Positions 41,885 through 50,935 of a stretch of 64,000 bases of DNA are shown here, piece after piece. Made by a program: the position numbers and the translations under genes. Under the pieces are notes generated by a model. The model was not told where the DNA came from and made no database searches. It saw only the letters and a program-made list of their open reading frames with translations. Source of the DNA: Streptomyces sp. A2-16 (lineage in GTDB: Bacteria > Actinomycetota > Actinomycetes > Streptomycetales > Streptomycetaceae); the NCBI RefSeq assembly GCF_018128905.1, contig NZ_CP063808.1:3968001-4032000 (forward strand), given 5' to 3'. How positions within the stretch are numbered: position 1 is the first letter of the stretch; each line of letters starts with the position of its first letter.

Positions 41885-42679
41885 ATGGGGGAAACGTTGT
41901 TGAGCTTCGACGAGTACTGCGACGCGATCGTTGCCCAGACCGACCTGCTCGCCCGCCACGTCCAGGGCGCCGACCCGGCAGCCCCCGTGCCCACCTGCCC
42001 CGGCTGGAACCTGGGCCGGCTCCTGCGGCACGTGGGCGGCGATCACCGCTGGGCGCATGACATCGTCGAGACCAGGGCCGTCGAGCCGATCGACGACGAC
42101 ATGGTCAACGACCCCGCCGCCTATGCCCACTTGGACGACGCCGTGCTCGGCGGCTGGCTCGTGGACGGCGCGACACGACTGGCGGGCGCCTTGCGCGCGG
42201 CCGGTCCCCACGTACCGGTGTGGACCCCCGCCGACGAGCAACTGGTCGAGCAGTCCACCATGTTCTGGGCCCGGCGCATGACCTACGAGACCCTCCTGCA
42301 CCGGGCCGACGCGGCCCTGGTGACCGGGGCGCGGTTCGTGGTCGAGGAGCCTCTCGCTGTGGACGCGGTGGAGGAATGGCTGGAGTTCTCCACCGTTCCC
42401 GAGGCCTACGAAACCCTCCCCGGCGTGCCGGAGCTGCTCGGGCCCGGGCGGACCCTGGGCTTCGACGCGGGGGCTGCGGGGGAGTGGCTGCTCGACCTCA
42501 CCGGGCGGCGGCCGGCCTGGCGGCGCGGGTCCGGCGAGGCCGCCGTGAGCGTGCGCGGGCCGGTGACGGATCTGCTCCTGTTCCTCTACGCCCGTCCGGC
42601 GCCCGGTGTCGAGACACGAGGGGACGCGGAGCTGCTGGATCTGTGGCTGAAGCGCACTCGGTTCTGGCTGGAGATGTAG
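41885..42679 (+). CDS. Maleylpyruvate isomerase family mycothiol-dependent protein
   Basis: 264 aa from ATG 41885; GTG 41855 is in frame but lies next to a -10-like TTAGGT, and neither has a clear ribosome-binding site. N-terminal DinB-fold half: VPTCPGWNLGRLLRHVGGDHRWAHDIV, and a second His region (RRMTYETLLHRADAAL). The C-terminal half (about 165-264) is the SCP2-like domain found in this family. Cofactor mycothiol is known for the family; the substrate is unknown. A shorter relative lies at 16420. Confidence 0.83.
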   Translation: MGETLLSFDEYCDAIVAQTDLLARHVQGADPAAPVPTCPGWNLGRLLRHVGGDHRWAHDIVETRAVEPIDDDMVNDPAAYAHLDDAVLGGWLVDGATRLAGALRAAGPHVPVWTPADEQLVEQSTMFWARRMTYETLLHRADAALVTGARFVVEEPLAVDAVEEWLEFSTVPEAYETLPGVPELLGPGRTLGFDAGAAGEWLLDLTGRRPAWRRGSGEAAVSVRGPVTDLLLFLYARPAPGVETRGDAELLDLWLKRTRFWLEM

Positions 42680-42732
42680 GCGAGCGAAGGGGCCGGTGTG
42701 GCCGAAGCCACGTACCGAGGGAGGCCGGAGCC

Positions 42733-43332
42733 ATGTCGTCCTCCCGGGACCGCGGGCTACGGTTTCGCGCAGTCCCCTCTCCCACCAGCACCTCGGGCGG
42801 CCCGGCAGTGCAAGCAGATCTCTCCCCGGTCATCGCGGCGACCGCCTACTGGCTGACCCGCGCCTATCCACCCGTGGGCGGCGCGCTGGACGCCGCGCTG
42901 TGCGAGGTACAGGCGCGGCAGGCGGTGACGGTCGCCGCGTGGCTGCGTTATCCGACGGCGATGGACGCCGGCCTGGTCGGCGTGGCGGGCCCGGGCGGCT
43001 CCGCCCGCCTCGACTGGGTCACCGGGGCGGAGGGCGCCGAGACCCGGGACGCCGAGGAGCATGCCTGGCGCTCCTGGGTGGACGAGGTCGTGGCCAGCTG
43101 GGCGGCCTGTCTGCTCACCGACCCGGACCTGGCAGAACGGGCCGTGGCCGACATCGCGGAGGGCGAGCACACGACGGGCTCACCGGCCGTGTTCCGCCGT
43201 CTGCTCACCCCGGACGCGGCGGACCGGGACGCCGCCGCGCTGCTCCGCCATCCCGACCTGGTCGCACCGGTGGCGGGACTGCACCGGTCGGAGCTTCTGG
43301 AGCGACTTTCGGGCGAGGCGCTCGCCGCGTGA
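42733..43332 (+). CDS. Hypothetical protein
   Basis: 199 aa from ATG 42733 behind GGAGGCCGGAG. No family recognised. It is helical and acidic, with no signal peptide or membrane helix; the stretch DAEEHAWRSWVDEVVASWAACLLTDPDL is amphipathic. Codon bias is typical. It starts 53 bp after the mycothiol-dependent gene and may be its partner. A 38-bp repeat array follows 140 bp after its stop. Confidence 0.55.
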   Translation: MSSSRDRGLRFRAVPSPTSTSGGPAVQADLSPVIAATAYWLTRAYPPVGGALDAALCEVQARQAVTVAAWLRYPTAMDAGLVGVAGPGGSARLDWVTGAEGAETRDAEEHAWRSWVDEVVASWAACLLTDPDLAERAVADIAEGEHTTGSPAVFRRLLTPDAADRDAAALLRHPDLVAPVAGLHRSELLERLSGEALAA

Positions 43333-43472
43333 CGGTTGCGCCGCGCGGCATGCCTTGGGGAGGGCGCGGCAGGCGATCGGGGCGAGCGGGCAGGGCGGTG
43401 GCGGTCGCAATGTGTCGGGCCGTCGCTCCACGACGAGACCGGGGCCGGCGTGCTCTGCCGGGGGGCGCTGAC

Positions 43473-43774
43473 CGTTCGGACCACCGACACCCCGTGCCGT
43501 GCCAGGGGACCGTTCGGACCACCGACACCCCGTGCCGTGCCAGGGGACCGTTCGGACCACCGACACCCCGTGCCGTGCCAGGGGACCGTTCGGACCACCG
43601 ACACCCCGTGCCGTGCCAGGGGACCGTTCGGACCACCGACACCCCGTGCCGTGCCAGGGGACCGTTCGGACCACCGACACCCCGTGCCGTGCCAGGGGAC
43701 CGTTCGGACCACCGACACCCCGTGCCCTGCCAGGGGGCCGCTCGGGTCACCGAGGCCCCCGTGCCCTGCCGCTG
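43473..43774. repeat. Array of seven 38-bp tandem repeats plus a degenerate eighth
   Basis: The unit starts CGTTCGGACCACCGACACCC and continues to a GCCAGGGGAC end. Copies begin at 43473, 43511, 43549, 43587, 43625, 43663 and 43701; 43739-43774 is decayed. Copies 1-6 are identical and the seventh has two changes. There are no spacers. The array lies between two convergent genes, and 38 is not a multiple of 3. Confidence 0.95.
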
Positions 43775-43804
43775 TTCCCTGACCCCTGGCAGGGTCCCCG
43801 GACC

Positions 43805-44368
43805 TCAGTCCTCCTTGCCGCGGCCCGAGAGTGCGTCGCGCAGGCGGTCGACCAGGCCGGTGCCCGGTGCGAGGAGTTTGTTCGCCGGAGGGGTGTCAGG
43901 GGCCGACGGGTGCGGGCGGGTCGGTGCCATCTTCTTGGCGCGGCGCACCTTGTCGCCCAACGCGTCGAGCTCCTTCTCCGAGCACGCGACACGCAGCTGC
44001 GGGAAGAGGGTCTCCTCCTCCTCGGCGATGTGCGAGCGGACCTCGCTCATCAGCTCGCCCACGAGCCGGTCGAACTCGGGATCGTCCGCCTCGCAGCGCT
44101 CCAGGTCCTTCATCAGCTGCTCGGCCTTGGAGTGGTCGTCGATCTCCCGGTCCGCCATGGTGTTCCCGTTGACCAGGTGCTCCCGCACCGCCGGGTAGAG
44201 GTACTCCTCCTCCGCGACCGAGTGCCGGACCAGTTCCATGGTGGCCTGGTCGGCGTACACCTTGCGGTTCTTCTCACCGGGCGCCAGCGCCTCGATCTTC
44301 CCGAACAGCTCCTCGACCTCGCGGTGATCGGTCATCAGCTCGTCGATGACGTTTCCTCCGTGTCCCAT
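43805..44368 (-). CDS. Hemerythrin HHE domain protein
   Basis: 187 aa from ATG 44368. A four-helix hemerythrin-like domain (about residues 5-140) with di-iron ligands: DHREVEELF, HSVAEEEYLYPAV, DDHSKAEQLM and HIAEEEETLFPQL. A basic, Pro-rich tail follows. HHE proteins bind O2 or NO, or store iron; the partner is unknown. It is divergent from the M20 hydrolase gene and convergent with the repeat array. Confidence 0.9.
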   Translation of the reverse strand: MGHGGNVIDELMTDHREVEELFGKIEALAPGEKNRKVYADQATMELVRHSVAEEEYLYPAVREHLVNGNTMADREIDDHSKAEQLMKDLERCEADDPEFDRLVGELMSEVRSHIAEEEETLFPQLRVACSEKELDALGDKVRRAKKMAPTRPHPSAPDTPPANKLLAPGTGLVDRLRDALSGRGKED

Positions 44369-44632
44369 GTTCTCTCACCTCCGCCCCTCGAGTGCCCTCG
44401 GCCGCCGTCCCTACGCCTGGTCACAGACGTGTCGGGCCTCGTGCGGATCGCGCCGCCCCCGCCCGCCGCCGCACCACCCCGGGCTCCACGCCCTCCGCGA
44501 GACACGTGTCCCCCCGGGACGGCCAGGAGTACCCGAACTCCCGGCACCGGTGGCCGTGCCGGGGGTGTAAGGCGGCCCGGCCGAAGGAACTCGCATCGGG
44601 ACACAGTCGTACGACGTTCCCTGGAGGCCGAT

Positions 44633-45823
44633 GTGACCGACGCCGTGGACGAGGTGCTCGCGCGAGTGGGTGCCGAGGTGGCCGCACGGGCGGATCGGCT
44701 GTGGGACATGGCGCGGATGCTGCACTCCGACCCGGAGTACGCCTTCGAGGAGCACCGGGCCGCCGCACTGCTGTGCGGGGAGCTCGAATGGGCGGGCTTC
44801 ACGGTGCGGCGGGACGTCGCGGGACTGCCCACCGCGTTCACGGCACGCTCCGGCACCCGGGCCCGCCCCGCGGTCGCCCTGCTGCTGGAGTACGACGCCC
44901 TGCCGGGCCTCGGCCACGCCTGCGGCCACAATCTGATCGCCGCGGCGGGCCTGGGCGCGGCCCTGGCCGCCCGGGCCGTGCTCGACCGGGACGCGGGCAC
45001 CGTGTGGGCCATCGGCACGCCCGCGGAGGAGGGCGGCGGAGGCAAGGTCGCCGAGACCGACGCCGGGGTCTTCGACGACATCGACGCCGCGCTGATGTTC
45101 CACCCCGGTGTGCACAGCTGGCAGTGGGCGCCGCTGACCGCGCAGGCGCAGTACCGGGTCGCGTTCCGCGGGCGCGCCGCCCACCCGACCGGCAACCCCA
45201 CCGAGGGCGTCGACGCGCTCGCCGCGCTCATCCAGCTCTTCAACACGCTGGCCGTCGTCGGACGCAGGCTCCCGGAGGGCTCTCACGTGCAGGGCATCGT
45301 CACGGACGGCGGCAAGGCGACCAACATCGTCCCCGAGTACGCGGAGGGCCTCTTCGGGCTGCGCGCGCTGACCACGACCGCCCTGGAGGAGCTGGCCGGG
45401 GAGCTGCTGACCTGCGCCCAGGGGGTGGCGCGGGCGACGGGCACGACGGTCACGGTGGAGCGGGCCACTCCGCGCTACGAGCACTTCCGGGACAGCACCG
45501 TGCTGTCGGCCCGGTTCGCCCACCACCTGGCGGGGGCGGGGATCGGGATGACACCGCCGGCGCCGGGCGTCTACCTCGGCTCCTCCGACGTCGGCAACGT
45601 CAGCGGACGGGTGCCCGCCATCCATCCCTTCGTGGCGATCATGGAGGAGGACGGCTCGGACCACACGCCCGAGTTCGCCGTCGCGGCCGGCTCCGAGCGC
45701 GGCCGTCAGGCGATGCTCGCGGCAGCGGAGGCACTGGCCCGCACTGCGGTGGAGGTCCTGCTGCGCCCGGAGCTGCGGGACGAGGCGTGGGAGGACCACG
45801 ACCGTGCCCGCTCCGGAGGCTGA
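44633..45823 (+). CDS. M20-family amidohydrolase (aminoacylase/AbgB-like)
   Basis: 396 aa from GTG 44633, with GGAGG 5 nt upstream; the open frame further 5' runs into the repeat array and is not coding. M20 metal site is complete: GHACGHN, then the general-base pair in TPAEEGGGGK, FHPG, and a late His region (EDGSDHTPEF). The lid domain (about 170-290) includes FRGRAAHPTGNPTEG. Such enzymes remove acyl groups from amino acids or p-aminobenzoyl-glutamate. Substrate unknown. Confidence 0.9.
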   Translation: MTDAVDEVLARVGAEVAARADRLWDMARMLHSDPEYAFEEHRAAALLCGELEWAGFTVRRDVAGLPTAFTARSGTRARPAVALLLEYDALPGLGHACGHNLIAAAGLGAALAARAVLDRDAGTVWAIGTPAEEGGGGKVAETDAGVFDDIDAALMFHPGVHSWQWAPLTAQAQYRVAFRGRAAHPTGNPTEGVDALAALIQLFNTLAVVGRRLPEGSHVQGIVTDGGKATNIVPEYAEGLFGLRALTTTALEELAGELLTCAQGVARATGTTVTVERATPRYEHFRDSTVLSARFAHHLAGAGIGMTPPAPGVYLGSSDVGNVSGRVPAIHPFVAIMEEDGSDHTPEFAVAAGSERGRQAMLAAAEALARTAVEVLLRPELRDEAWEDHDRARSGG

Positions 45824-45871
45824 GGCGCGGCCGGCGTCGCCAGGGCTGCGGACGGTACGCGTTCGAGGGCG

Positions 45872-46597
45872 TCAGTCGGTGTGCAGGTGGTACACGTTGA
45901 ACGCCCTGCGGATCACCGGCTGTGCCACGTTCCGCACCCGCACGCCGCCTGCCGTCATCCCGTGCTCGGTGCCCGCGTGGGCGTGTCCGTGCACGCTCAG
46001 GTCGGCCCCCGCGGTGTCGATCGCCTCGGCCAGCAGATAGCTGCCGAGGAACGGATAGATCTCCGGCGGCTCACCGGCGAGCGTGTCGGCGACCGGGGAG
46101 AAGTGGGTGAGCGCCACCCGCGTCCCGCAGCCCTGCCGGTCCAGTTCCTCCAGTGCGGTGCGCAGCGAGTCCGCGCAGCGCCGTGAGTACCGTACGAACT
46201 CCTTCATCAGCGGCTCGCCGAACTCCCCGGCGCTGCGGCCCACGAACCCGCCGCCGAAACCCTTGGTACCGGCGATGCCCACACGCGTGCCGCCGCAGTC
46301 CACGACCGTCCCCTCGCCCTCCAGCACCCGGACGCCGGCGTCCTCCAGGAGGGCAGCGACCTTCTCGGGCTGCTCGTCGTGGTGGTCGTGGTTGCCGAGG
46401 ACCGCCACGACGGGCACCGCGAGACCCTGCACCTCCTGGGCCACCACCCGGGCCTCCTCCGGGGTGCCGTGCCGGGTGAGGTCCCCGGCCAGCAGAAGCA
46501 GGTCGGCGCAGTCGGGCAGGGTGTCGAAGGCGGGACGCAGCACACCCTGGCTCTCCGGGCCCATGTGGATGTCCCCCACGGCGGCGACACGGATCAC
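45872..46597 (-). CDS. Metallophosphoesterase
   Basis: 241 aa from GTG 46597, behind GGAGGAGC; the ORF extends 5' but out of the family. All calcineurin-type metal motifs are present: GDIHMG, AGDLTRHG, LGNHDHHDE, LTHFSP, and GHAHAG. It overlaps the BON gene by 4 bp (GTGA) and is the third gene of a tightly coupled unit. It could hydrolyse a nucleotide or phosphodiester; which is unknown. Confidence 0.9.
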   Translation of the reverse strand: MIRVAAVGDIHMGPESQGVLRPAFDTLPDCADLLLLAGDLTRHGTPEEARVVAQEVQGLAVPVVAVLGNHDHHDEQPEKVAALLEDAGVRVLEGEGTVVDCGGTRVGIAGTKGFGGGFVGRSAGEFGEPLMKEFVRYSRRCADSLRTALEELDRQGCGTRVALTHFSPVADTLAGEPPEIYPFLGSYLLAEAIDTAGADLSVHGHAHAGTEHGMTAGGVRVRNVAQPVIRRAFNVYHLHTD

Positions 46598-46866
46598 GGC
46601 AGCTCCTCCGCATGATCGGGCGTGGCGTTGTCCGCCACCACCACGTCGGTGTGCACGGCGAGCCCGGCCAGCTCCTCGCGGACGGTGCGCAGCACGGTCT
46701 CCCGGCACTGTGCGGACGGCACCGTGCCGGTGACCACCACCGCACCGGCCCGCACCTCGGCGCGGACTCCCAGCTCGCCGAGTTCCTCGGCGGCCAGCCG
46801 GTCGCGCAGGTGGGCGACGCGGTACTCGACGTTCTCCTCGGAGTGTTCCGTCGCGGGCTCGCTCAT
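46594..46866 (-). CDS. BON domain protein
   Basis: 90 aa from ATG 46866, overlapping the nucleotidyltransferase stop by 4 bp and the phosphoesterase start by 4 bp. Two BON-like alpha-beta-beta motifs are visible: VEYRVAHLRDRLAAEELGELGVRAEVRAGAVVVTGTVP (quoted in part) then TVLRTVREELAGLAVHTDVVV. BON domains bind phospholipid or ligands. No signal peptide, so it is probably cytoplasmic or membrane-peripheral. Confidence 0.8.
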   Translation of the reverse strand: MSEPATEHSEENVEYRVAHLRDRLAAEELGELGVRAEVRAGAVVVTGTVPSAQCRETVLRTVREELAGLAVHTDVVVADNATPDHAEELP

Positions 46867-47540
46867 GACCGTCCTCCTTCCTGCGCCCTCGGCTCGATGA
46901 CCTCCAGCCGTTCCAGGAAGTAGAAGAACGCGTCCGGCATCGGCGCGTCCCCGCAGTCCCGGCGTACGCCCTCCCAGTCGACCTTCTCCCGCAGCGTGCG
47001 GGCGATCGGCAGAACGGCCCCGAAGTCGCAGTGGTGCTCGGAGAACGCGGACAGCAGGCTGTGCAGCAGGTCGGTCGGGGACAGCACCGGCATGAACACG
47101 GAGTCCACCGAGAGTTCGTCGGCCCGCGCCAGCAGGTCCCTGGTGACCGGCTGGTGCGCCATCTCGAAGATCAGGTCGACCTGCTGGCCCATGCAGTCGG
47201 CCTTCAGCAGCCAGTCCTCCGGGGGCGTCCGCACGTCCAGACCCGCCTCACGCAGGGTCTCGGCGACGGACTGCGCGTCCTCGGGGAGGATGGCGAAGTC
47301 GACGTCGTGCTGGAGATTCTGGGCCCCGCCGTGCGCGTACACGGCGACACTGCCCGCGAGCGCGAACGGGTGCCCCTCCCGTTTCAGGATCGCGCCGACC
47401 TGCTTGGCCGCCTCCAGGATCGCCTGGTTGCGGTCCACCGGCAGACTCGCGGCGAGCGCGTCGGCGCCGCTCCCCGTCGCCAGTCGCAGTCCGGCGGCGC
47501 CCCCGTGGCGGTCGATGTCGTCGTCGGCGTGCTGCGTCAT
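46863..47540 (-). CDS. Nucleotidyltransferase-fold protein
   Basis: 225 aa from ATG 47540 (AAGGGGGC upstream). NTase fold in residues about 45-160: KREGHPFALAGSVAVYAHG (GS motif), NLQHDVDFAIL (D-x-D metal site), GQQVDLIFEM (third Asp). The C-terminal helical half ends in LFYFLERLEVI-like sequence. It resembles AbiEii/MNT-like nucleotidyltransferases but no toxin partner is adjacent. First gene of the NTase-BON-phosphoesterase unit. Confidence 0.83.
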   Translation of the reverse strand: MTQHADDDIDRHGGAAGLRLATGSGADALAASLPVDRNQAILEAAKQVGAILKREGHPFALAGSVAVYAHGGAQNLQHDVDFAILPEDAQSVAETLREAGLDVRTPPEDWLLKADCMGQQVDLIFEMAHQPVTRDLLARADELSVDSVFMPVLSPTDLLHSLLSAFSEHHCDFGAVLPIARTLREKVDWEGVRRDCGDAPMPDAFFYFLERLEVIEPRAQEGGRS

Positions 47541-47716
47541 CAGTGCCCCCTTCCTGGCCGGCCCGCACCCGAGGGGCCGTGACGGGAGGTTCGGGTACCC
47601 GCGGGACCGACTTCGACACGGCGGTGCGGGAGCGAGGTCCGGACGCCCGGCGGGGCTGGTTCCGAAGGCGGTGCGACGACGATGCCGTCCCGACCGCACG
47701 GCCCTCGCCCGACGAC

Positions 47717-48286
47717 TCATCGCGCGGGCCAGCCGTCCCGCTCCGCCAGATGCAGCACCAGGGCCGCGATGTTCCACGCGTCGTCCTCGCCGCGGTGATG
47801 GCGGCCTTCGAGGGGGAGCCCGGCGATGGCGAGCGCCTGTGCCATGCCCGGGCGCTTGCGCAGGCCGTGGACCTCGGTGAAGACCGCCTTGGCGTTGGTG
47901 TGGCGGTGGCCGAAGGGATACGGCGTCCTCGTGGCCCCGCACTGCCGGGTGAACTGGTTGCGGTCGTAGTCGCCCCAACTCGCCCACGGGCGCGCACCAC
48001 TGGCGTGCTCGGCGGCCAGCAGGCGGCAGGCCTCCCCGAACGACAGGCCTCCGTCGACCTCGTCCTGGGTGAGGCCGGTCAACTCCGTGCAGAACTCGCT
48101 GACGGCGGAGCGGACGGGCCGCACCAGGATCCGGTGCCGCTCGACGCGCTCGGCGGTCGACAGGTCCACGACCGTCAGCCCGATCTCGATGATCTCGGAG
48201 ACCGCTCGCGGGGGAGGGGAACCGGGCCAGCACGTGGCTTCGATGTCCACGACGTTCAGGAGGCGCTCGGCGCCCGTGCCGTTCAT
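47717..48286 (-). CDS. DEDDh 3'-5' exonuclease (ERI-1/KapD-like)
   Basis: 189 aa from ATG 48286. Motif I VVDIEATCW, EIIEIGL, motif II around SWGDYDRNQF, and the final His-Asp in HRGEDDAWNIAALV give the full DEDDh set. The PGSPPP insert after motif I resembles ERI-1/KapD-type RNases that trim structured RNA ends. No partner gene; followed after 176 bp by the nucleotidyltransferase gene. Confidence 0.9.
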   Translation of the reverse strand: MNGTGAERLLNVVDIEATCWPGSPPPRAVSEIIEIGLTVVDLSTAERVERHRILVRPVRSAVSEFCTELTGLTQDEVDGGLSFGEACRLLAAEHASGARPWASWGDYDRNQFTRQCGATRTPYPFGHRHTNAKAVFTEVHGLRKRPGMAQALAIAGLPLEGRHHRGEDDAWNIAALVLHLAERDGWPAR

Positions 48287-48484
48287 GGCGAGAACCGTAG
48301 AGGCGCAGATGTGTACGAGTCATCTCGTTTTCCCTGCACAGGGGTTCGGGAGGGGGTGGTGGAACCGGGTGTTCCATAAGAGAGTGCTGTGAATTTCCGA
48401 GGCGCTTGAACACGGGGGGCCCGCCGTCCGTATGGGGCGGGGGACTTGCATGCCCGGAGAGTCGACACGCGCAGGAGTATTTCC

Positions 48485-50578
48485 GTGGGACGCAGCAATC
48501 GCAGACGACCGACAGGCGCACGACGTGCGACCTTTGCCGCAGTGGCTCTGATGCTCGGGGGTGGTGGCCTGGTCGCGGCGAATGTGTACGCCTCCGCCAC
48601 GGAGAGCGGCACGCCGCAGCAGACGTCGTGGGGAGCCGTCACGATCGACTGCCCGGACGTCGGCGACACGCTGACCAGCGTGCCCGACGGGTCGAGGGCG
48701 GACGTCGACAAGGAACTCGCCCTGCTGGACCAGCAGATAGCCGAGGCCTACCAGCAGCTCCAGGACCCGTCGGTGCAGGACCGCGAGTCCGCGCAGAGCC
48801 GTATCGTCGACCCGCTCCAGGAGAACCGCGCCGCCACGATCGACCGCATCAAGGCCGCCCTCGAACGGTCGGGTGAAAAGCCCGAGGGTCTCGGCGACAT
48901 GGCCGGCTGCACCCTGCGCCAGACCGAGAACCAGAACGGCGACAGCCAGGACCAGCAGCAGGGCGACGACCAGGGCCAGGACGGTCAGAACCAGGACGGT
49001 CAGCAAGGGGACGGCCAGGACCAGGGCGGCCAGCAGGGCGACGGCCAGGACCAGGGCGGTCAGCAGCAGGGCAACGGCGGGCAGGCCGGCAACGGGCCCG
49101 TCGCCGCCGACTACGCCGACATCAACAGCGCCCCTCCCGCCGCACAGGCCCCGCCGGCTCAGGGCGACGCCTCCCGCGGCACCTTCGTCACCAGCTGCGG
49201 TGTCAACGCGAACGGCCTGTTCAACTCGGACAACGTCATCGTCGCCCCGGGTGTCTCCAACGGCGCCCACCACTTCCACGACTACATCGGCAACCAGTCC
49301 AACACCGCCTTCGCGAGCGACCAGGACCTGGCGAACGCCGAGACCAGCTGTGTCGACCAGGGCGACAAGTCCACGTACTACTGGCCCGTGATCCGGCTCC
49401 AGAACGGCACGCAGGAGCGGGACGCCAACAAGCCCGGCGGTGGCATCGAGGGCAACGCAGGCCAGATCGTCACGCCCAAGGAAGTGACGCTGACCTTCGT
49501 CGGCAACCCCCGCAGCAAGGTCACCGCGATGCCGCGGCTGCTGCGCATCATCACCGGTGACGCCAAGGCGTTCGTCAACGGAACCGCCAACGCCAACGCG
49601 TCCTGGAGCTGCACCGGGTTCGAGGACCGGCAGCTGAAGGACAAGTACCCGCTGTGCCCGCAGGGCAGTGACGTGGTGCGCACCTTCAAGTTCCAGAGCT
49701 GCTGGGACGGCCGCAACATCGACAGCGCCAACCACCGCACGCATGTGGCGTTCGCCCAGAACGACGGCAGCTGCCCGGGCGGCTTCCAGGCCATCCCGCA
49801 GCTGGTCCAGCGGATCGTCTACGACGTCGACGCGCCGAGCCTGAACGACGGCGGCCGCACCACCCCGCTGTTCGCGGTCGACTCCTTCCCGGAGCAGCTG
49901 CACAAGGCCGTCACCGACCACGGCGACTTCATCAACGTCTTCGACGAGAACCTGATGAACGAGATGGTCGGCTGCATCAACGACGGCCGCCAGTGCGGCG
50001 CGGGCACCGGCCAGGACGACCCGGGCAACGGTGACAACGGCAACGGCGGGGACAACGGCAACGGGGACAACGGCGGCGGAGACAACGGCAACCCCGGCGG
50101 AGACAACGGCAACGGCTCCACTCCCGACCCCGGCGCCAGCCAGGACCCCGGGAACGGGAACGACAACGGCAACGGGAACGGCGACGGCGACGACAACGGC
50201 TCCGAGGGCAACCCCGGAAACGGCGGCGAGCCGCAGCAGCCGACGCCGACCACCGAAGCCCCCGCCGGTGGTCAGACGACCGCCCCCGCCGACGAGCCGA
50301 AGACCTACAGCTCACCCACCGCCCACAGCACGACCGCGCCGTCACCCGGGACCGGCAGCGGCATCGGGAGCGGCAACGGCGGCGACCAGGCGAACCAGCC
50401 CGCCCCGCAGGACAACACCGCCACCGACGCCCCCGTAGCCGTAGCCCAGCCCGAGCCCCAGGGCAGCCAGAGCAGTCTTGCCGAGACCGGCGCGCAGCTG
50501 TGGCCGGCCGCACTCGGCGCGATCCTCCTGATCTCCGGCTTCGTTCTCCTGCGACGCACCAGCCGCCGTTCCATGTGA
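48485..50578 (+). CDS. DUF1996 surface protein with class E sortase signal
   Basis: 697 aa from GTG 48485, chosen for AGGAG 7 nt upstream. Signal peptide (ATFAAVALMLGGGGLVAANVYA). A short helical domain (about 45-145), a Gln/Asp/Gly-rich low-complexity repeat stretch (QGDGQDQGGQ units), the DUF1996 domain (about 210-510; HHFHDYIGNQ and Cys-containing strands), an Asn/Asp/Gly repeat linker (about 515-620) and a C-terminal sorting signal SLAETG, membrane helix and RRTSRRSM tail. The LAxTG motif fits Streptomyces class E sortases, so it is probably fixed to the wall. Confidence 0.9.
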   Translation: MGRSNRRRPTGARRATFAAVALMLGGGGLVAANVYASATESGTPQQTSWGAVTIDCPDVGDTLTSVPDGSRADVDKELALLDQQIAEAYQQLQDPSVQDRESAQSRIVDPLQENRAATIDRIKAALERSGEKPEGLGDMAGCTLRQTENQNGDSQDQQQGDDQGQDGQNQDGQQGDGQDQGGQQGDGQDQGGQQQGNGGQAGNGPVAADYADINSAPPAAQAPPAQGDASRGTFVTSCGVNANGLFNSDNVIVAPGVSNGAHHFHDYIGNQSNTAFASDQDLANAETSCVDQGDKSTYYWPVIRLQNGTQERDANKPGGGIEGNAGQIVTPKEVTLTFVGNPRSKVTAMPRLLRIITGDAKAFVNGTANANASWSCTGFEDRQLKDKYPLCPQGSDVVRTFKFQSCWDGRNIDSANHRTHVAFAQNDGSCPGGFQAIPQLVQRIVYDVDAPSLNDGGRTTPLFAVDSFPEQLHKAVTDHGDFINVFDENLMNEMVGCINDGRQCGAGTGQDDPGNGDNGNGGDNGNGDNGGGDNGNPGGDNGNGSTPDPGASQDPGNGNDNGNGNGDGDDNGSEGNPGNGGEPQQPTPTTEAPAGGQTTAPADEPKTYSSPTAHSTTAPSPGTGSGIGSGNGGDQANQPAPQDNTATDAPVAVAQPEPQGSQSSLAETGAQLWPAALGAILLISGFVLLRRTSRRSM

Positions 50579-50935
50579 CATCGGCCGGCACGAGCGAGAT
50601 CCAGAGGTGGCTGTCCGCCGCGGTTTCCGGGCGGGCGGCCACCTCGACGCACAGAGGCTTCCGACACTTGCCGACACGGCACCCCGAAAATCGATGTGCA
50701 CCATTCCCGGTCCGGGAAACCGAATGGGACCGAACCCCCACCGGCCGCCCCCGAGAGATACCGTTGTATCAGCCAACTAAGCATGCTCCGGGTGACCGCT
50801 GATCCCGGCGGAATGAAATGACGGCACTCCTCGGTGCCCCTGGCACTGGTCCGTATGCAGCAGCACGGGAAGCAGGAGACCGCGGGTGCCGGTGAGGCTT
50901 GACGGGCCATGACGTCCCACCCCCCGGGAGCCTCC
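50579..50935. other. 357-bp spacer, no gene seen
   Basis: Between the DUF1996 gene and the serine hydrolase gene. Small ORFs here lack ribosome-binding sites and family resemblance. The half nearer 50800 holds the presumed promoter of the serine hydrolase gene. Confidence 0.4.

Noticed and set aside
43180..43750. Open frames through the 38-bp repeats in several frames on both strands, giving repetitive proteins such as VVRTVPWHGTGCRWSERSPG
   Set aside because: A 38-bp unit rotates frame every copy, so the frames stay open as an artefact. There is no ribosome-binding site or start context.
43473..43774. CRISPR array
   Set aside because: Units are directly adjacent with no unique spacers, and no cas genes are nearby.
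4411..45799. tRNA or rRNA genes
   Set aside because: No cloverleaf with CCA-like end or T-loop consensus, and no rRNA-like conserved block, was seen anywhere in the window by eye. A dedicated scan was not possible.
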